From: Bacillota bacterium
GTDB lineage: Bacteria; Bacillota; UBA5301
NCBI GenBank assembly: GCA_012735535.1
Contig: JAAYHC010000053.1
Location: 1-50,949 of the forward strand
Direction: 5' to 3'
Length of the DNA: 50,949 nt
The translations under genes were made by a program, and so were the position numbers. Each line of letters starts with the position of its first letter. Positions within the stretch are counted from its first letter, which is position 1. The notes beneath the pieces are model-generated. The model worked only from the letters and a program-made list of their open reading frames with translations. It ran no database searches and was not told the DNA's origin. Positions 39,892-48,850 of this stretch are shown here, piece after piece.

Positions 39892-39892
39892 T

Positions 39893-41509
39893 TTACTCAC
39901 TTCCTATACGAATTTGCCGGCACTCCTCATAAGCTCGTGGCAGATAGTTGAGCAAATCCCCGGCGATGAGTCCGGCCCCGAACCCGGCTTGCCGGGCCAT
40001 CACTCCGGACCGGCCATGTAGGTAAACACCGATAACCGCCGCAGCCTCCGGAGGAGCACCCTGGGCGATGAAACCGGCGATAATCCCGGCTAAGACATCA
40101 CCCGTCCCCGCGGTGGCCAACTCTGATCCGCCGGTTGTATTGAGGTATATTCTGCCGGCCGGGGTGGCGATCACCGTATTCGCCCCTTTCAGAACCACGA
40201 TGCTCCGCCATAGCTGTGCTGCCTCTCGGGCCGAGTCAACCCGCGCTTTCTGCACCTCGTCCGTAGTGATCCCAAGTAACCGAGCCAGCTCAGCCGGGTG
40301 TGGCGTCAACACCGCCGGTTCGCTTTTGCTCTGCAGTATCGTTCGAAAGGTATCCCGGTCACCGGCCATGATATTGAGCGCATCGGCATCTAAGACTAGC
40401 CTGCCCTGTACTGCGCTTAAGCACTCACGGAGAAAGTCGCCTGTTTCCGGATGAGTGGAGAGGCCCGGCCCAAGCAGGACCGCCTCGAAAGCGCTCAGAT
40501 CCCGGAGAACCTCAGCGGCCCGGGCCGAGATCGAATGCCCTTCCGTCTCGGGCAGTGGAATCGTCATGACTTCAGTGAGCTTAGTTGCGAAAATACCATG
40601 CAAGCTCGCCGGCCCGGCCAGGGTCGACTTGCCGGCACCTGCTCTTAACACCGCGGTTGCCGCCAAACACGCCGCACCGGTTAGCCCCAGACTGCCGCCG
40701 ATGATCAGAACATGACCAAAACTACCTTTGTGCCCGTCGGCCGGCCGCGGCGGCAACAGCTTCGCAACCAGCTCAGCACGCACCCAAAACCGATCGGCAG
40801 CAACCTGGGAAACCAACGAATCAGGGATGCCGATGGTGTTGACCGCCAGCTCTCCAACGTAGGCATAAGCGGGATAAGAGAACAAACCGAGTTTGGGTCG
40901 GCCAAAAGTGATCGTATAGTCGGCTTCGACGCATACTTCGTCAACCTCGCCGGTATCGGGATTAACCCCGGTTGGGATGTCCAAGGCGAGACAAGGGCAG
41001 TCCAAATCATTAATCAAGGTGACCAGTTCGCGGTAAACCCCCGAAAGCGGCGAATTGATACCGGTCCCGAGCAGCCCATCCACTACCAGGTCAACCGGCA
41101 AAGACTCGCGCAGCAGGACAGGCCAATTCGGCATGCTGCAATCAAGCAGCATAATCCGCTGCTCCCTGCCGGCCGACGGCTGAACTTGCTCGACAAGCAT
41201 TAGCTGCAGCGGTCTGAAAACCTCAGCCGGCAACCCTTGCAGCAAGCGTCGGTCGCCAGCCAGAACGATGACCACTCTGCTCCCGGCGTTAACCAAGTAT
41301 CTGGCCAGAACCAGCGCATCACCGCCATTATTGCCTTTGCCGGCACAGATTAATACCCGTCGGCCGGCAACTGACCCGCCAAGCACCTGCTGCACCAGAG
41401 CAAATGCGGCTAAGCCGGCGCTTTCCATCAGCGTGCGTGGCTGAAGCCCGCACTCAACCGCCGCCAGCCGCTCGATCTCACGCATCTCGGCGGTGGTGAC
41501 CAACTCCAT
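39893..41509 (-). CDS. nnr: Bifunctional NAD(P)H-hydrate epimerase / dehydratase
   Basis: This 538-residue fusion repairs hydrated NADH and NADPH. The N-terminal half (about 1-225) is the epimerase (YjeF_N) with GKGNNGGDALVLARYL and VDGLLGTG. The C-terminal half (about 240-530) is the ADP-dependent dehydratase with GHVLIIGGSLGLTGA, LTPHPAELARLLG and GSELATAGTGDVLAGIIAG. The order epimerase-dehydratase is standard. It follows acpS by five bases and precedes alr, a common Firmicutes order. Confidence 0.97.
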   Translation of the reverse strand: MELVTTAEMREIERLAAVECGLQPRTLMESAGLAAFALVQQVLGGSVAGRRVLICAGKGNNGGDALVLARYLVNAGSRVVIVLAGDRRLLQGLPAEVFRPLQLMLVEQVQPSAGREQRIMLLDCSMPNWPVLLRESLPVDLVVDGLLGTGINSPLSGVYRELVTLINDLDCPCLALDIPTGVNPDTGEVDEVCVEADYTITFGRPKLGLFSYPAYAYVGELAVNTIGIPDSLVSQVAADRFWVRAELVAKLLPPRPADGHKGSFGHVLIIGGSLGLTGAACLAATAVLRAGAGKSTLAGPASLHGIFATKLTEVMTIPLPETEGHSISARAAEVLRDLSAFEAVLLGPGLSTHPETGDFLRECLSAVQGRLVLDADALNIMAGDRDTFRTILQSKSEPAVLTPHPAELARLLGITTDEVQKARVDSAREAAQLWRSIVVLKGANTVIATPAGRIYLNTTGGSELATAGTGDVLAGIIAGFIAQGAPPEAAAVIGVYLHGRSGVMARQAGFGAGLIAGDLLNYLPRAYEECRQIRIGSE

Positions 41510-41514
41510 GCAGG

Positions 41515-41898
41515 CTACTCCTCCTCACCATTCAGGGGCACAGCCAAGGCCATAGCGACGGCATACTCGCGACTGTGCGAAAGCGTAATGGTAAAAAATA
41601 CTCCAGCCTGGCGAGCCCGTTCGGCCGCCAGGCCGTGTAAACGAACCTTGGGCGCCTTCCCATCTTTGACGATCTCAATATCTTGCCATGAAAGCGAACC
41701 GCCCGAACCTGGGAAGGCCTTTATGACGGCCTCCTTAGCCGCAAAACGAGCAGCCAGACACGGCCAGGGATTGGTTCGTCGCCAACAATAATCAAGCTCA
41801 GCGGTGGTAAAGATCCGGTTCAGAAACCGCCGGTTTTGCTCTGCCGCCGTTCTAATCCGGTTAATTTCAATAATATCAATTCCGGTACCGTACACCAA
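41515..41898 (-). CDS. acpS: Holo-[acyl-carrier-protein] synthase
   Basis: AcpS (127 residues) transfers phosphopantetheine from CoA to acyl carrier protein. The magnesium site GTGIDIIEINRI and the RFAAKEAVIKAF motif are intact. The start is uncertain by one codon: TTG at 41898 or GTG at 41895, behind AAGGA; the GTG has the better spacing. It begins three bases after the cheR stop and runs into nnr. Confidence 0.95.
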   Translation of the reverse strand: MVYGTGIDIIEINRIRTAAEQNRRFLNRIFTTAELDYCWRRTNPWPCLAARFAAKEAVIKAFPGSGGSLSWQDIEIVKDGKAPKVRLHGLAAERARQAGVFFTITLSHSREYAVAMALAVPLNGEEE

Positions 41899-41901
41899 TC
41901 C

Positions 41902-42720
41902 TTATCTACCCTCCGGCCGCTGATAAAAAGCGGTATCAAGCGCGATAAAACCATATTCTTTGTACCGCAAGAGAGGCTCAGTTCCGCCAACCATCAGCAT
42001 TCCTCCCGGCCTGAGCGCAGCAAAGAACTTTTGATATAAGATATGCTTCGCTTCTTCGGTAAAGTAGATAACCACGTTACGACATAAAATTAAATCGAGA
42101 TCTTTTTCAAAAGGATCGGTTAACAAGTTGTGGCGCCGAAACTTGATCAACCGTTTGACCTCCGGCTTAACCGCATACCGGTCATTGCCAAGCGGGGTAA
42201 AATACTTGGCCAACCGGGGCGGGGAAACGTGTCGCAACTGTTGGATGGTGTATTCCCCCTGCTGGGCCTGGGCCAAGACGACCTTATCAACATCGGTCGC
42301 CAGAATCTGATGGTTGCCTTGGGGGGCCAACTCCAGCATCAGGATCGCCAGCGAATAGGGCTCCGGTCCGTTCGAGCATCCGGCACTCCACAGTCTGAGG
42401 TCAGGCTTTTCGGCCAGAAGCATCGGAATAAACCTGGTTTCAAGCACCTGCCAACGCTCCGGGTTGCGGAAGAACTCAGAGACATTGATCGTCAGCCTCT
42501 TAACAAACTGGTCATATTTGGCCGGATCGTTTTTCAAAACTTGCACATACTCGGCGTACGACTGGATCCCGAGCAGATCCATGAGCCCGTTGATCCGCCG
42601 CCGCATCTGCTTTTCTTTATAGTTGCTGAGATCTAAGCCGGTCATCTGCAAGATATCAGCGATGAACTTTTCGTAGTCTTGGTCGGTTCTGCCGCGCATT
42701 GCTTGGGTCATCACCAACAT
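41902..42720 (-). CDS. cheR: CheR-type protein-glutamate methyltransferase (orphan)
   Basis: This 272-residue methyltransferase has the CheR N-terminal helical domain (NYKEKQMRRRINGLMDLLGI) and a SAM domain with NVSEFFRNPERW, LRLWSAGCSNGPEPYS, and LILCRNVVIYF. CheR uses SAM to methylate chemoreceptors. Most relatives read AGCSTGEEPYS; here the loop is NGPEPYS. No other chemotaxis gene is in the window, and it heads a run of acpS, nnr and alr. ATG at 42720 or 42711 is possible; the latter has better ribosome-site spacing. A GCAGG-N19-GAATAC motif lies just upstream. Confidence 0.92.
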   Translation of the reverse strand: MLVMTQAMRGRTDQDYEKFIADILQMTGLDLSNYKEKQMRRRINGLMDLLGIQSYAEYVQVLKNDPAKYDQFVKRLTINVSEFFRNPERWQVLETRFIPMLLAEKPDLRLWSAGCSNGPEPYSLAILMLELAPQGNHQILATDVDKVVLAQAQQGEYTIQQLRHVSPPRLAKYFTPLGNDRYAVKPEVKRLIKFRRHNLLTDPFEKDLDLILCRNVVIYFTEEAKHILYQKFFAALRPGGMLMVGGTEPLLRYKEYGFIALDTAFYQRPEGR

Positions 42721-42744
42721 CCTTTCTTAAACCTAACCTTGCTT

Positions 42745-42774
42745 GTATTCTCTGGTTGCCAACTCTTTCCCTGC
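42745..42774 (-). promoter_or_regulatory. GCAGG-N19-GAATAC motif upstream of cheR
   Basis: On the minus strand, GCAGG (42774-42770) and GAATAC (42750-42745) are exactly 19 bases apart, 24 bases before the cheR start. The spacing equals that of the copy upstream of the GHL10 gene. The gap also faces the divergent gerKA-like operon. The function is unknown. Confidence 0.35.
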
Positions 42775-42843
42775 TCGAACCAAACTGTATAAACCGGAGT
42801 TGCCCCCGGGTATCCTTTACCTGGATGGAAGGGTGAAAAAAAG

Positions 42844-44466
42844 GTGATGCCAGGCAAATCTACCGATCAAGAGCTGAACAAACCACTTCACAAACCTGGA
42901 CAACATGGTTCGGATGAACCGCTCAGCACCAGCCTCGAGGAGAATATAACCGCCATCACCGGGGTCATGGGTGTCGACAATGTCGATGTGATTGTCCGCA
43001 AATTCATCATCGGCACCAAACCCGAGCCCACGCCGGCCGCGATCATCTATATTGATGGGCTGGCGAATACCACTGTTCAGCAGTTCTCCATCATCCAGCC
43101 CTTGCTCTACCTCGGCAACCTCCGCAAAGATGAGGCGGAGATCACACCGGAGAATCTGGCCAATTACATCCGCTATTGCCTGATCTCCACACCAAACTCG
43201 AGCGAAGCCACGACCAGGCAAGATGTGATCAACAAGATCATCACCGGCGATACGGCCATTCTTGTCGAAGGCTTAACCCAAGCCATTGTCATCGACACAA
43301 AAAGTTGGGAGCACCGTGGGGTCAGCGATCCAAAGACCGAATCCTCAGTACGCGGTCCGCATGAAGCCTTCACCGAGACGATCCGGGTCAACACCGCCCT
43401 GATCAGGCGGAGAATCCGCTCACCGCACCTGCGGATCGATATGATGCGGATCGGCCGCCGGAGCCACACCGATGTCGCGGTAATCTGGATCGACGGCATT
43501 ACCAACCCCAACTATGTGCACGAGGTCAAAAAGCGGCTGAACGCGGTAGATGTCGATATCCTCCCCTACGAGGGTATGCTGGAAGAATACATCGAAGACA
43601 ACCCTTTTTCGCCATTCCCGCAAGTTCAGATCACCGAACGCCCGGACCGGGTGGCGGCCGCTATTTCCGAAGGGCGGGTGGCGATCTTAATCGACGGCAA
43701 CCCGATGGCCCAAATTGTGCCGACCACTTTTTCAACCTATTTTCAGACCGGCGAAGATTATACCGAGCGCTGGATGTACGCTTCCCTCTTGCGGATTCTG
43801 CGGTTATTCTCGTTAATTAACTCATCCTTGCTTCCGGCACTCTACATCGCCATCACCAATTACCATCAAGAAATGCTGCCAACTCCGCTTGCCCTGGCTT
43901 TTGCCGCAGCCCGGGAGAATGTACCCCTCCCGGCCTTCATCGAAGCTTTGATAATGGTGCTCGCCCTCGAGCTCGTGCGTGAAGCCGGATTGCGTTTACC
44001 GAGCCCGGTCGGATCGACCGTCGGCATCGTTGGCGCCCTGCTCTTGGGCGAAGCTGCGGTATCCGCTAACCTGGCTAGTCCAATTATGGTCATTGTTGTA
44101 GCTTTGAGCGGCTTGTCCAGCTTCATCCTGCCCCAATATTCTCAAGGGCTGGTGCTGCGATTTTTGGTCTATCCGTTTATCCTTCTTTCGGCGGGCTGGG
44201 GCTTGTTTGGCATGACCGCCGGGATCATGGTCGTCATCATCCATCTCTCCAATCTGACTTCGCTCGGCGTACCCTACCTCGAACCACTCTGGCGCCCGAC
44301 CCAAGCCTTTAGAGATACCTTCCTCCGGGTGCCGATGTGGTTGATGCAAAAACGTCCGGGCTTTCTGCGCCCACGTGATCAGCTACGCCAACGGTTAAAA
44401 ATCCGCACTTGGGAACCGGCACAGTTGGAAACCGACCAAACCGACCAGGGTCAAAAGGGGCAATGA
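42844..44466 (+). CDS. Spore germination receptor A subunit (GerA/GerKA family)
   Basis: This 540-residue inner-membrane receptor subunit has the family N-terminal soluble domain (about residues 30-300) and then about five membrane helices (300-450). Family motifs include DVIVRKFIIGT, AAIIYIDGLAN, PFPQVQITERPDRVAAAISEGRVAILIDG and the LALAFAAARENVPLPAFIEALIM region. The hydrophilic tail ends in a Gln/Lys-rich stretch. It senses germinants with the B and C subunits encoded next. The start is GTG at 42844 or ATG at 42847, behind GGAAGGGTG. It is divergent from cheR. Confidence 0.94.
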   Translation: MMPGKSTDQELNKPLHKPGQHGSDEPLSTSLEENITAITGVMGVDNVDVIVRKFIIGTKPEPTPAAIIYIDGLANTTVQQFSIIQPLLYLGNLRKDEAEITPENLANYIRYCLISTPNSSEATTRQDVINKIITGDTAILVEGLTQAIVIDTKSWEHRGVSDPKTESSVRGPHEAFTETIRVNTALIRRRIRSPHLRIDMMRIGRRSHTDVAVIWIDGITNPNYVHEVKKRLNAVDVDILPYEGMLEEYIEDNPFSPFPQVQITERPDRVAAAISEGRVAILIDGNPMAQIVPTTFSTYFQTGEDYTERWMYASLLRILRLFSLINSSLLPALYIAITNYHQEMLPTPLALAFAAARENVPLPAFIEALIMVLALELVREAGLRLPSPVGSTVGIVGALLLGEAAVSANLASPIMVIVVALSGLSSFILPQYSQGLVLRFLVYPFILLSAGWGLFGMTAGIMVVIIHLSNLTSLGVPYLEPLWRPTQAFRDTFLRVPMWLMQKRPGFLRPRDQLRQRLKIRTWEPAQLETDQTDQGQKGQ

Positions 44467-44468
44467 CT

Positions 44469-45554
44469 ATGCACAAGGGCTATATTGATAAACACCAGCT
44501 AACGGTCTTAGTAACCTTAATGATCATGGGCTCCTATTTTCTCGTCGTACCGCGGACGATGGCCTACTTTGCGGGCTCAGCCGGGTGGCTGGGAGTCGTG
44601 GTGGGATCGCTCGGCGGGGTAATCGTCGGCAGCTTGGTAGTCGCTCTCCACCGGCGGTTCCCTTCCCATGATCTGATGGGTATGTCCGAAGTAGTCCTCG
44701 GTAAATGGCTGGGCAAACTGTGGTCGCTACTCTTTTTCCTGTACACCCTGGCCTTTGCCGTGATCACTCGCGAGTTTTCCACGACTATATTGACCCCGTT
44801 CCTGGCCGATTCGCCGATCGGACCGGTCCTGGTCATCAGCATGATCATCATGTCGTATTTAGCTTATAGCGGGATCGAAAGCATTGCCCGCACCGCCCAA
44901 GTCTTTTTGCCCCTAATCGTACTGAGCATTCTCCCGCTTTTGGTCATCTCCATCTCCTCCGGAGACATCGGCCAGAATCTACCATGGTTGGGCAAGGGAC
45001 CAGCTGCCATCGCAATGGCCGGACTTAACGCCGGGGCGGTCTTCGGCGAGGTCGTGGTTTTTACGGTCATCCTCTCACATCTGCGCCGAACCACAGATGA
45101 TATTGCCGCCCTCGGGTGGGGCATTTTCTTTGCCATGGTCCCCTTGGTCCTAATCACCATCGGCGGCGTCAGCCTCTACGGACACGAGGGGGTCACCACG
45201 CTCTCCTTCCCGGCAATTAGCATCGCCCGTCGAATTAAAATCGGCATCTATTTCGAAAGGCTCGAAGCAATCTTCATCATCCTCTGGTTTGTCCTCTCAA
45301 TGCTGAAAATCGGCATGGTCCTCGTGGCCTCCGTGATCACTTTAGCCGGGATTTTCGAACTCAAGACCTATCAACCGCTGGTCTTGCCGACCGCCCTATT
45401 ATCCATCTTACTCTCCTTGCAATTTGAAACCGACTACTCCGTACTCGAATTTGTCGATAAATTCACCACCTACACCCTACCGACTTCCATACTCTTCCCC
45501 GGCGTAGTCTTACTGGTGGCGATCATACGTGGGAAACGGGAGGTTCCGCAGTGA
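44469..45554 (+). CDS. Spore germination receptor B subunit (GerB/GerAB family permease)
   Basis: This 361-residue protein with about ten membrane helices belongs to the GerAB branch of the APC transporter superfamily. Recognisable parts are the N-terminal KHQLTVLVTLMIMGSYFLVVPR, the SGIESIARTAQVFLPLIVLSILPL region and the ERLEAIFIILWFVLSMLKIGMV region. It likely forms the germinant-binding or channel part of the receptor. The ATG at 44469 has the best spacing to AAAAGGGG; an ATG at 44463 would overlap the A-subunit stop as ATGA. Confidence 0.93.
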   Translation: MHKGYIDKHQLTVLVTLMIMGSYFLVVPRTMAYFAGSAGWLGVVVGSLGGVIVGSLVVALHRRFPSHDLMGMSEVVLGKWLGKLWSLLFFLYTLAFAVITREFSTTILTPFLADSPIGPVLVISMIIMSYLAYSGIESIARTAQVFLPLIVLSILPLLVISISSGDIGQNLPWLGKGPAAIAMAGLNAGAVFGEVVVFTVILSHLRRTTDDIAALGWGIFFAMVPLVLITIGGVSLYGHEGVTTLSFPAISIARRIKIGIYFERLEAIFIILWFVLSMLKIGMVLVASVITLAGIFELKTYQPLVLPTALLSILLSLQFETDYSVLEFVDKFTTYTLPTSILFPGVVLLVAIIRGKREVPQ

Positions 45555-46783
45555 AAAGGCTGGTTAGAACGTTTTTGTCGGTATGCCTGTTTATCAGCTT
45601 AGCGACCTTATTGACCGGGTGTTATGGGCGCAACGAAATGGAAGAAACCGCGTTTGTCACCGCTTTTGGCATCGACAAAGGAAGCGATAAAGAATTCAAA
45701 TTGACCATTCTCGTACCCGCTCCGGGCAAAATAGCGGGCTCCGGCAGCGCAGGCGGTGGCGGTGGCGAGGGCGGTAGTGAGAATCCACCGTACTGGCTGG
45801 CCTCTGCCGAAGGAAGAACTCTGTGGGAGTGCTTTCAGGAGTTGTCCAAGCGCTCCAGTCGCCGCATCCAGTTTGCCCATGCTGCAGCGGCGATCATCCA
45901 TGAAAACGTAGCCCGCCAGGGCCTGGAACCGTTGATCGACACTTTTCACCGCAATGCGCAAATGCGGCCGGACACCAATGTCTTGGTCACCACCGAACCA
46001 ATCGAGGATATTCTCCAGGTAGCTTTCCCTTTAGAGTCTCTACCATCAGCGTATCTGGCTCGGCTGCAATTGTTTGCTCACAAACACAGCCAAACGACCG
46101 AATATGAGGTTGGCGACTTCTACGCTTCCAGCCAGGCCGGTCAAGAGGCGGTGATTCCTCGGGTAAGTATCTGCAAAGAATCTACACCGCCGGCCCGCTC
46201 CGAACACGATGAGGAAAAAGAAAAACCCCCACCCAAAGCGCTCCTGATCGAAGGAGCTGCAGTTTTTCGCCAAGATCGCCAAGTAGGCTGGCTGGACGGC
46301 CAAGAAATCTTCGCGCTCGAATCCATCCGGGGACGCCAGGTGCGCAACCCGCTTAGCGTTGAGGTTGACGGCATTGCCTATACAATTGTCATTCGGGAAA
46401 ACTACAGAAAAATAAAGGTGATTCCGAACCTGTCCAACTTAGGCAATAGTGAGATACAGATCAAGGTAAGGTACGAGACCGACCTCGGTGAGGTTCAACG
46501 GGGCGGACTTACGATTACGAACGAAGTATTAAACAAAGTCGCTGTGAAGGCTGAAGAACAAGTAAGCACATTGATGCGCAACCTCATCCAAAAAGCTAAA
46601 TATGAGTTGGCCAGCGATATCTTCGGCTTCGGAGAACTAATACGCCGCAAGGTACCCGACCGGGTCTGGCGTCAAGTGAAGGGCCACTGGAACAAAGAGT
46701 TTCCTAACCTGATCGTTTCAGTAGATACCGAGGTCATCATTCGCCGGCTGGGGATGACGGTCCGCAGCCCCTATATCGAATAA
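45551..46783 (+). CDS. Spore germination receptor C subunit (Ger(x)C lipoprotein)
   Basis: This 410-residue lipoprotein has a signal peptide with the lipobox LLTGC (cysteine at about residue 24) and the family start NEMEETAFVTAFGIDKG. The C-terminal Ger(x)C domain is recognisable from VKVRYETDLGEV-like (IKVRYETDLGEVQ) and the terminal VSVDTEVIIRRLGMT. A glycine-rich linker (about residues 60-75) follows the first domain. The GTG start overlaps the B-subunit stop as GTGA, behind GGGAGG. The stop lies one base from that of the opposite-strand small ORF, leaving no room for a terminator. Confidence 0.93.
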   Translation: MKRLVRTFLSVCLFISLATLLTGCYGRNEMEETAFVTAFGIDKGSDKEFKLTILVPAPGKIAGSGSAGGGGGEGGSENPPYWLASAEGRTLWECFQELSKRSSRRIQFAHAAAAIIHENVARQGLEPLIDTFHRNAQMRPDTNVLVTTEPIEDILQVAFPLESLPSAYLARLQLFAHKHSQTTEYEVGDFYASSQAGQEAVIPRVSICKESTPPARSEHDEEKEKPPPKALLIEGAAVFRQDRQVGWLDGQEIFALESIRGRQVRNPLSVEVDGIAYTIVIRENYRKIKVIPNLSNLGNSEIQIKVRYETDLGEVQRGGLTITNEVLNKVAVKAEEQVSTLMRNLIQKAKYELASDIFGFGELIRRKVPDRVWRQVKGHWNKEFPNLIVSVDTEVIIRRLGMTVRSPYIE

Positions 46784-46784
46784 A

Positions 46785-46946
46785 CTAACGGAGAAAGATC
46801 TGGTAGACGGCCAGGACCATAATCAGACCGAGATAGATGATGATGCCGATGGCTCCGAAGTGATTCTTTTTGCTGAACTCCTGCTTGACTGTTATTGCGG
46901 TCGGCGCCAAGACCAGCAGGACCGCAAAGAAGGCCAAATAACTCAA
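46785..46946 (-). CDS. Small 53-residue membrane protein downstream of glmS
   Basis: This short frame opens with TTG at 46946, six bases after GAGGTGA, and ends at TAG at 46785. The product is 53 residues: a first helix (SYLAFFAVLLVLAPTAI), a charged loop (KQEFSKKNHF) and a second helix (GAIGIIIYLGLIMVLAVYQIF). Two helices with a basic loop and a good ribosome site argue for a real gene. No family is recognised. The ribosome site and start lie in the 3' arm of a 12-bp hairpin, so translation may be controlled. It lies 57 bases after glmS on the same strand. Confidence 0.6.
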   Translation of the reverse strand: MSYLAFFAVLLVLAPTAITVKQEFSKKNHFGAIGIIIYLGLIMVLAVYQIFLR

Positions 46947-46980
46947 AGCGGGTCACCTCACTGGTTAGGGTAACCCGCTT
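46946..46980 (-). promoter_or_regulatory. Twelve-bp hairpin covering the ribosome site of the small ORF
   Basis: On the minus strand, AAGCGGGTTACC pairs with GGTGACCCGCTT (12 bp, one GU) around an 11-base loop. The 3' arm contains most of the GAGGTGA ribosome site and ends on the first base of the TTG start codon. It lies just after the glmS stop. The bases behind it (TGAGTTATTT) are a poor T tract, so a terminator role is weaker than a translational lock, but both remain possible. Confidence 0.6.
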
Positions 46981-47002
46981 GTCCGCCTGTATATTCCTCC
47001 GA

Positions 47003-48829
47003 CTATTCCACGGTCACGCTTTTGGCCAGATTGCGCGGCTTATCAACATCACAACCCCTGGCTAGGGCGGCATGATACGCAAAGAGTTGGAGCGGCGCCA
47101 CCGCCAAAACCGGGGTCAAGATCTCGTTGGTCCGCGGGATGAAGATGACCTGGTCGCACGCCTCCTCAGCAAAGCGGTCCCCCTCATTGGCCACACCAAT
47201 GACGGTCGCACCCCTGGCCTTGACCTCTTTGATGTTACTAATCATCTTGTCGCGCAAACTCTCCTGGGTAATCAGCGCGAAGACCGGGACACCTTCGACG
47301 ATCAGCGCCAAAGTGCCGTGTTTGAGTTCACCGGCGGCATAGGCCTCGGCATGAATATAGCTGATCTCCTTGAGCTTGAGCGAGCCTTCCATAGCCACCG
47401 CATAATCCAAGCCTCGCCCGATAAAGAAGATGTCCTCTTTGTCCTTAAACTCCTGCGCCAGGCCAACAACTGCCTCTTCGCAGCTCAAAGTAGCGCTAAT
47501 CGCCTGCGGCAGTTGCTCTAAGGCCGCAATATATTCGGCCAATTGCTGCTCGGAGAGGGTCTGCCGCTCTTGGGCAAGGTACAAGGCGAATAGATACAGG
47601 GCGATGAGTTGCGTCGTATAGGCCTTCGTCGAAGCCACCGCAATCTCCGGGCCGGCCAGGGTGTAGATGACCTCCGGGGTCTCGCGGGTGACCGAACTAC
47701 CTACCACGTTGGTGATCGCCAGCACCTTGCTACCCAGGCGTTTGGCCTCGCGCAGGCTGGCTAAGGTATCGGCGGTTTCACCGCTCTGGCTAATCACGAT
47801 CGTCAGGCAGTCCGGCCCGAGCATCGGGTTCCGATAGCGAAACTCCGACGAAAGATCGACTTCAACCGGAATGCGGGCCAGCTTTTCGATAACATATTTG
47901 CCGACAATACCGGCATGGTAGGCCGTACCGGCCGCGGTAATGAAGATCTTGCGCAGACCCCGCAGATAAGCCAGGTCTAAAGTAAGATCAGGCAAAACAA
48001 CCCGGCCGCCGTTCAGCCGCCCTTGGAGCGTATCCCGCACCGCCTGGGGTTGCTCATAGATCTCTTTAAGCATAAAGTGGGGATACCCGCCTTTTTCGGC
48101 GAGCACCGGATCCCAGGCAACCTCGAAGATTTCCTTCCGCACCGGCCGGCCGGCGAAATCAAAGATCTCCGCTTGGTCTGAGGTCAGGCGCACAACCTCT
48201 CCGTCATCGATGATATAGACCTTTTTGGTGTGTTCAAGCACAGCCGGGATATCCGAGGCCAAGAAGTTTTCGCCATCCCCCAACCCGACCACCAATGGTG
48301 AATGCTGCCTAGCTGCCACAATCTCCTGAGGTTGGTCAAAGTGCAGCACGCCAAGGGCAAAAGAGCCCTCTAGTCGTTTGATGGTTTTACGCACCGCATC
48401 GACCAGATCCCCCTCATAAAAGCGTTCAATCAGGTGGGCGATGGTCTCGGTATCCGTTTCCGATTTAAAAGTATGTCCTTCCTCAACCAGCCATTCTCTG
48501 AGTTCCTTGTAGTTTTCGATAATCCCGTTATGCACTACGGCGATGCGCCCGCTGCAGTCGCTATGCGGGTGAGCATTAATATCAGAAGGACGGCCGTGGG
48601 TCGCCCAGCGCGTATGCCCGATGCCAAGGCTGCCTTGCGGCACTCCCTGTTCCTCTAGGCGCGCGCGGAGGTCTTGCAGCCTGCCGACCGTCTTAATGAC
48701 TGATAACCGCTCGAGATCACGCACGGCAATACCGGCCGAGTCATAACCCCGATACTCGAGCTTTTCCAGCCCCTTAAGCAAAATAGGGGCCGCCGGTTGA
48801 GGACCAATATAACCGACAATTCCGCACAT
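47003..48829 (-). CDS. glmS: Glutamine--fructose-6-phosphate aminotransferase (isomerising)
   Basis: GlmS (608 residues) makes glucosamine-6-phosphate from fructose-6-phosphate and glutamine. The N-terminal glutaminase domain starts with the CGIVGYIG nucleophile cysteine. The two SIS domains follow, with ISQSGETADTLASLREAK and VASTKAYTTQLIALY, and the end is KPRNLAKSVTVE. The ATG follows GGAGGACTATC. It lies behind a glmS ribozyme in the glmM-glmS order, so its product should trigger cleavage of its own mRNA. Confidence 0.98.
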   Translation of the reverse strand: MCGIVGYIGPQPAAPILLKGLEKLEYRGYDSAGIAVRDLERLSVIKTVGRLQDLRARLEEQGVPQGSLGIGHTRWATHGRPSDINAHPHSDCSGRIAVVHNGIIENYKELREWLVEEGHTFKSETDTETIAHLIERFYEGDLVDAVRKTIKRLEGSFALGVLHFDQPQEIVAARQHSPLVVGLGDGENFLASDIPAVLEHTKKVYIIDDGEVVRLTSDQAEIFDFAGRPVRKEIFEVAWDPVLAEKGGYPHFMLKEIYEQPQAVRDTLQGRLNGGRVVLPDLTLDLAYLRGLRKIFITAAGTAYHAGIVGKYVIEKLARIPVEVDLSSEFRYRNPMLGPDCLTIVISQSGETADTLASLREAKRLGSKVLAITNVVGSSVTRETPEVIYTLAGPEIAVASTKAYTTQLIALYLFALYLAQERQTLSEQQLAEYIAALEQLPQAISATLSCEEAVVGLAQEFKDKEDIFFIGRGLDYAVAMEGSLKLKEISYIHAEAYAAGELKHGTLALIVEGVPVFALITQESLRDKMISNIKEVKARGATVIGVANEGDRFAEEACDQVIFIPRTNEILTPVLAVAPLQLFAYHAALARGCDVDKPRNLAKSVTVE

Positions 48830-48850
48830 GATAGTCCTCCATATTTAAGA

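Noticed and set aside
46771-46956. A 61-codon frame on the minus strand after glmS
   Set aside because: It has a histidine- and serine-rich, unlikely protein. The neighbouring frame, starting with TTG at 46946, gives a clean two-helix membrane protein.
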